Shown here piece by piece: positions 6,664 through 9,420 of a DNA stretch of 9,420 nucleotides. Every line of letters begins with the position of its first letter. Position 1 is the stretch's first letter. Location: contig CANROR010000046.1 in assembly GCA_947632275.1 (NCBI GenBank), positions 1 through 9,420 of the forward strand, given 5' to 3'. This DNA comes from an uncultured Bacilli bacterium (GTDB lineage: Bacteria > Bacillota_I > Bacilli_A > RF39 > UBA660). Under the pieces are notes generated by a model. The model worked only from the letters and a program-made list of their open reading frames with translations, did no database searches and was not told where the DNA came from. Position numbers and translations under genes: made by a program.

Positions 6664-6681
6664 TTAATTGGGTGATAATAT

Positions 6682-6852
6682 ATGCGCGTTAAAGTAATTG
6701 ATGAAGCTCATGAAAAAGATTTAGAGAAAAGCGTTAATGCCTTTCTTTCGTCAGGAGATTTTGATATAATAGATATCAAATATCAAGTAGCAATTGGTGT
6801 TTGTGGAGAAGAACAACTATATTGTTTTAGTGCAATGATTATTTATAATTAA
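6682..6852 (+). CDS. Cse60-family small protein
   Basis: This 56-residue gene begins MRVKVIDEAHEKDLEKSVNA and ends EEQLYCFSAMIIYN. The order of VKV-DE-HEKDLE, then DIKYQVA, then QLYCFSAM(I/V)IY matches my recollection of the Cse60 family, named for a sigma-E-controlled sporulation gene of Bacillus subtilis and of unknown biochemical function. It is about full length for that family (near 60 residues). There is no signal peptide or membrane segment. The start is supported by GGGTGAT five bases upstream and a TATAAT box. It is divergent from the cyclophilin gene across 93 bases and ends at a terminator shared with the next, convergent gene. Presence of the family does not by itself show that this organism sporulates. 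Confidence 0.8.
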   Translation: MRVKVIDEAHEKDLEKSVNAFLSSGDFDIIDIKYQVAIGVCGEEQLYCFSAMIIYN

Positions 6853-6876
6853 AAAAATACCCGAAGGGTAATTTTT
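6852..6876. terminator. Bidirectional intrinsic terminator
   Basis: TACCC (6858-6862) pairs with GGGTA (6866-6870) around a GAA loop. Five flanking A-T pairs (6852-6856 with 6872-6876) continue the stem after one A-A mismatch. An A run precedes and a T run follows, so it can serve both the small + gene and the convergent - gene, whose stop codon (6875-6877) overlaps it. Confidence 0.75.
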
Positions 6877-7165
6877 AAAGCATATACATATTAGTTGTGT
6901 TAGTATCGTAATCTTCGATTAAAGTAGAATTTTGTTCGAGTTTAGTTATACGGTGATCAAGCCGATTTATTTGTCTTTCCATTTTGGCTAAGCGGCTTTC
7001 TAAATCACTTGATTGACTGGACATCATGTTAGGATTAGGTCCGGCATAAAAAGAATTGTAAGCCGTCCCGGCTTGGTAAGGCATTTGGGGCATATTCATG
7101 TTAGGATCATAATTTTGGGCATACATATTTGATTCACTGAAAAATGAGTTACGATTTTTTTTCAT
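6875..7165 (-). CDS. Small Met/Asn/Pro-rich protein with C-terminal coiled coil, unknown function
   Basis: I call 96 residues starting at 7165 (MKKNRNSFFSESNMY), because AGGAGG at 7170-7175 sits just before this ATG; the in-frame ATG at 7183 lies upstream of that site and lacks a clear one. Residues about 14-50 are low complexity, rich in Met, Asn, Pro, Tyr and Gln (PNMNMPQMPYQAG). Residues 55-76 form a regular heptad with hydrophobic residues at every a and d position (L, L, M, I, L, I, L), predicting a short parallel coiled coil, hence an oligomer. A polar tail follows. There is no signal peptide or membrane segment. The composition is reminiscent of small coat or scaffold proteins, but I do not recognise the family and do not assign a role. 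It is divergent from trmB and convergent with the Cse60-like gene. Confidence 0.75.
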   Translation of the reverse strand: MKKNRNSFFSESNMYAQNYDPNMNMPQMPYQAGTAYNSFYAGPNPNMMSSQSSDLESRLAKMERQINRLDHRITKLEQNSTLIEDYDTNTTNMYML

Positions 7166-7169
7166 ATTT

Positions 7170-7175
7170 CCTCCT
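7170..7175 (-). promoter_or_regulatory. AGGAGG ribosome binding site fixing the start at 7165
   Basis: A full AGGAGG reads on the minus strand four bases before the ATG at 7165. It lies downstream of the alternative ATG at 7183, so the six-residue longer form is unlikely. Confidence 0.8.
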
Positions 7176-7178
7176 ATC

Positions 7179-7191
7179 AACATTATATGTT
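7179..7191. promoter_or_regulatory. Palindrome AACAT-TAT-ATGTT in a divergent intergenic region
   Basis: A perfect 5-bp inverted repeat with a 3-base centre lies in the 47 bases between the - coiled-coil gene and trmB. On the minus strand it contains TATAAT (7182-7187), a plausible -10 for the coiled-coil gene, with a poor -35 (ATAACA) 17 bp upstream. It may be an operator or merely an AT-rich promoter core. Confidence 0.35.
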
Positions 7192-7212
7192 ACTTTAAAG
7201 GAAGTGTTATAA

Positions 7213-7812
7213 ATGCGGATGCGAAACCCGAAAGATAAAGAGGAAGTACTGGCTAGTTGTAACTTTTATTATACCGAAGAAGGTTTTTCTAATTCTAATC
7301 CTATCCATTTAGAAATTGGGATGGGCAAGGGCCAATTTATTTTACAAATGGCTTTAAAATATCCCAATATTAATTTTATTGGGGTAGAAAAATATGCCTC
7401 GGTGGCAACTTATGCCATTAAAAAAATTGCCCCTTATCAATTACCTAATTTAAAAATATTAATTATGGATGCCAAGAATTTAAATGAAGTTATTGACCAT
7501 AAGATTGCGTGTTTATATCTAAATTTTTCCGATCCATGGCCCAAGAAAAGACACGCTAAAAGAAGATTAACCTCGGCAGAATATTTAAAAAGCTATGATG
7601 CGTTATTTATAGATCAATGTGTGATTAAACAAAAAACGGATAATGATGATTTATTTGTTTTTAGTTTAGAATCCTTACAAAATTATGGTTATAAAATCAC
7701 CGAACTTAGTTATGATTTACATCAAGAAAATAGTGATAATATTTGCACGGAATACGAAGAAAAATTTCGCAAACAAAATATCAAAATAAAATATTTAAAA
7801 GCGGTCAAGTAA
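7213..7812 (+). CDS. trmB: tRNA (guanine-N7-)-methyltransferase TrmB
   Basis: TrmB transfers a methyl group from S-adenosylmethionine to N7 of guanosine 46 in the tRNA variable loop, in the cytoplasm. The 199-residue protein has all the family landmarks: SAM-binding motif I EIGMGKGQF (34-42), GVEKY (57-61), the hallmark NFSDPWPKKRHAKRRL (104-119), TDND (142-145) and the C-terminal TEYEEKF (179-185). It starts MRMRNPKD, close to the MRMR start of Bacillus TrmB, and is slightly shorter than the Bacillus protein of about 213 residues because the segment before motif I is reduced. AAAGGAAG (7197-7204) lies eight bases before the ATG. It seems to be a single-gene unit: the upstream neighbour is divergent and the downstream gene has its own promoter. 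Confidence 0.97.
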   Translation: MRMRNPKDKEEVLASCNFYYTEEGFSNSNPIHLEIGMGKGQFILQMALKYPNINFIGVEKYASVATYAIKKIAPYQLPNLKILIMDAKNLNEVIDHKIACLYLNFSDPWPKKRHAKRRLTSAEYLKSYDALFIDQCVIKQKTDNDDLFVFSLESLQNYGYKITELSYDLHQENSDNICTEYEEKFRKQNIKIKYLKAVK

Positions 7813-7834
7813 AGCTTGACATTATTTGACTTGA
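7804..7834 (+). repeat. Overlapping inverted repeats at the trmB 3' end
   Basis: GTCAAG (7804-7809) pairs with CTTGAC (7815-7820) around a five-base loop containing most of the trmB stop codon. TCAAGT (7805-7810) can alternatively pair with ACTTGA (7829-7834). No T run follows directly, so neither is a convincing intrinsic terminator; the ATTTTTAT run comes only at 7861. Confidence 0.4.
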
Positions 7835-7850
7835 ATTAATTTAAAGTTTA

Positions 7851-7879
7851 TTTACAAGCTATTTTTATCTTGTTAAGAT
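7851..7879 (+). promoter_or_regulatory. Extended -10 promoter for the NPCBM gene
   Basis: TTTACA (7851-7856) and TAAGAT (7874-7879) are 17 bp apart, with TG at 7871-7872 forming an extended -10. GAGGAG (7892-7897) then precedes the ATG at 7905 by seven bases. Confidence 0.55.
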
Positions 7880-7880
7880 A
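7866..7880. promoter_or_regulatory. Palindrome TATCTT-GTT-AAGATA over the -10 box
   Basis: A perfect 6-bp inverted repeat with a 3-base centre overlies the extended -10 of the NPCBM gene promoter. Its position suits a repressor operator; an RNA hairpin role is less likely because most of it lies upstream of the expected start point. Confidence 0.4.
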
Positions 7881-7904
7881 TTTATAAGAATGAGGAGTTT
7901 TGAA

Positions 7905-9420
7905 ATGAAAGAAAAAGTAGTAACCAATTTTAAATATATATTTGTAGTTATTTTAGTAGTTGTTTTGTTTTTGTCTTTTCAAGTTGGTGCATCGAAAGAA
8001 ACCAAAGTTCAAGATGTTGATTATCTTTATTTGTCTGATCTTGACTGGCAAAGTGCGAAAAGTTCGTGGAATGATAAACGAGCTTTAAAGAAAAATGAAA
8101 ATGAATCAGGAAATTTAATATCATTAATTATTAACAAAGAAGAAACTTACTTTTTAAAAGGCATCTTTGCTCATGCTTCTAGTGAAGTAGTTTATAATTT
8201 AAGTAATTATAATTTTGATACTTTTGCTACTTATGTCGGAGTAGATGCTTCGCGCGGTGCCAGTGGGAATGGCGTAAAATTTTCGATTTTAGTTTCTCAT
8301 GACGGAAATGAATGGATTACTAGAAAGACCACGGATGTATTAAAAGGTAATATGGAAGCGGTCTATATTGAAGAAGACATTAAGGGGTATGAGTATTTAA
8401 AACTTGTGGCTAACCATAATGGTGATCAATCGAGCGACCATTCCGTTTACGCGGGCGCTATTCTTTATAAAAGAGATGTTTATAAACCTAATACGAATAC
8501 TAAAGTAGATTTTATTAAAACCGTTGATGAATATGACCAAGAATTAATGAATAAAACGGAAGAACAAATAATTAATGATGAGTCTTTAGAATTAAAATTA
8601 CTACAAAGAACTTTAGTAAAAAAAGTGACTTATTCGCTTATTCAAGCATATGCCACGGGTGATAAAGAAAATGCCGAATTTTTAGAATGGTTATTTGAAG
8701 ATCATGATTTATTAAAAGCTTATATGCTAGGTGGCGATCCCGAAGGTAGTTACATTAAAGCTTTTGAAGTTTTCAAAAAATTACGAAAAGCACATCCCGA
8801 CGATTTAGATGATCCGGTGTTTTTGAAAATGATGATGGCTATTTCCTTAACTTATTCTACGGATGTTAATTTCTGGCAAACGGCCAATAAACCGGTGGAA
8901 CCGGAAAGAACGCCATCAGATGCTTTAGACCGTTATGACGTAATTAAAAAATTATATTTAGGTTCATATGCCGAAGTCGATGGTGTAAGTACCGCTTTTG
9001 ACAAAGATTTATTTGCTAAATTAGAAATTGAAGAAATGCGTTGGGTAGTTAATAACCGGATAAGTGATGTGGAAATACCTTGGTTAAACTGGTTTACCCA
9101 AAAAACATTAAAAAAGCAAACTAAATACACGGGTAATTATATGGACCCATATACGTATATTGCTTATAATTCTGGTTGGTATTACGAAGATGAAGGATAT
9201 TACAAGAATACTCGTTCTTATTGTGCTCCCAATACTTTAAATAAATTAAATGGTTCATATACGCGGGGTAGTGATTGCGTTGATATGTATGGTCTAGATG
9301 ATTGGAATATTCCGCATGGCCCTAATACTCCTTTAAGATTATGGATTGTCTGGGAAGAAGATGGTGTCTGTGGCTCTCTTGCTGGTACGGGTTCTAATAT
9401 TGAAATGGCCTATGGTAAAC
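7905..9420 (+). CDS. Exported NPCBM-domain protein, possible transglutaminase-like core (3' end missing)
   Basis: The frame stays open from the ATG at 7905 to the window end, giving 505 residues with the C-terminus outside. Residues about 9-29 are a hydrophobic signal or anchor ending in GAS. Residues about 37-190 match the NPCBM (novel putative carbohydrate-binding module) family: YLSDLDWQSAKSSW, YFLKGIFAHASSEVVYNL, FATYVGVDA, VKFSILVSHDG. Residues about 200-480 are unassigned, partly helical and then rich in Trp, Tyr and Asn. The last visible stretch, WEEDGVCGSLAGTGSN, has a Cys489 in a setting like the active site of transglutaminase/papain-like folds, where a His and Asp would follow downstream; these are not in view. 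I infer an extracellular, glycan-associated protein. It has an extended -10 promoter and GAGGAG ribosome binding site. Synonymous codons look like those of trmB. Confidence 0.85.
   Translation, partial: MKEKVVTNFKYIFVVILVVVLFLSFQVGASKETKVQDVDYLYLSDLDWQSAKSSWNDKRALKKNENESGNLISLIINKEETYFLKGIFAHASSEVVYNLSNYNFDTFATYVGVDASRGASGNGVKFSILVSHDGNEWITRKTTDVLKGNMEAVYIEEDIKGYEYLKLVANHNGDQSSDHSVYAGAILYKRDVYKPNTNTKVDFIKTVDEYDQELMNKTEEQIINDESLELKLLQRTLVKKVTYSLIQAYATGDKENAEFLEWLFEDHDLLKAYMLGGDPEGSYIKAFEVFKKLRKAHPDDLDDPVFLKMMMAISLTYSTDVNFWQTANKPVEPERTPSDALDRYDVIKKLYLGSYAEVDGVSTAFDKDLFAKLEIEEMRWVVNNRISDVEIPWLNWFTQKTLKKQTKYTGNYMDPYTYIAYNSGWYYEDEGYYKNTRSYCAPNTLNKLNGSYTRGSDCVDMYGLDDWNIPHGPNTPLRLWIVWEEDGVCGSLAGTGSNIEMAYGK

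Noticed and set aside
7166..7183. Six-residue longer start (ATG at 7183) for the coiled-coil protein
   Set aside because: The strong AGGAGG lies between this ATG and the one at 7165, so it serves the shorter form.
8933..9130. A 65-codon open frame on the minus strand
   Set aside because: It lies wholly inside the long + strand NPCBM gene, has no ribosome binding site and no recognisable protein features.
1..9420. Mycoplasma-type code (TGA as Trp)
   Set aside because: Long frames contain TGG for Trp and no internal TGA is needed; all genes are intact under the standard bacterial code.

Overview
The window is AT-rich and compact, uses the standard bacterial code (Trp is TGG; every complete gene ends in TAA or TAG), and has AGGAGG-type ribosome binding sites and sigma-A-like promoters. 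TrmB, a Cse60-family small protein, a lipoprotein cyclophilin, DUF5011-like and LamG-like surface domains and an NPCBM domain all fit a Bacillota/Bacilli-related bacterium. I infer a gut-type, reduced-genome lineage of the RF39/Erysipelotrichales sort, but one window cannot settle the taxonomy.

Layout. 1-2256 (+) is the 3' part of a large surface protein whose start lies outside the window: GLUG-like beta-repeats followed by a LamG-like domain. After a short spacer holding a (TA)10 tract comes 2325-3254 (+), a smaller membrane-anchored protein ending in a paralogous LamG-like domain. 3333-4028 (+) is a zinc-dependent phospholipase C-like protein. It is followed 14 bases later by 4043-5488 (+), a membrane-anchored serine hydrolase of the beta-lactamase/PBP fold carrying Ig-like modules. 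5551-5994 (+) is an unrecognised 147-residue protein. 5998-6588 (-) is a cyclophilin lipoprotein, convergent with the previous gene across a shared hairpin terminator. 6682-6852 (+) is a 56-residue Cse60-like protein. 6875-7165 (-) is a small Met/Asn-rich coiled-coil protein, again convergent across a shared terminator. 7213-7812 (+) is trmB. 7905 to the window end (+) is the 5' part of a secreted or membrane-anchored NPCBM-domain protein, possibly with a transglutaminase-like core. No gene-free stretch exceeds 100 bases.

How the genes relate. Most of the window encodes the cell surface: two LamG-like proteins, the anchored hydrolase, the foldase lipoprotein and the NPCBM protein. Housekeeping is represented by trmB.

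The observation I would follow first is the spacer at 2274-2300. A TTGAAT -35 and a TATAAT -10 are separated almost entirely by the (TA)10 tract, giving 15 bp. Gain of one TA unit would give the optimal 17 bp, so the LamG-like surface protein downstream looks like a phase-variable gene controlled by promoter spacing. I see no CRISPR array, tRNA, rRNA, insertion sequence or defined multi-gene defence system.
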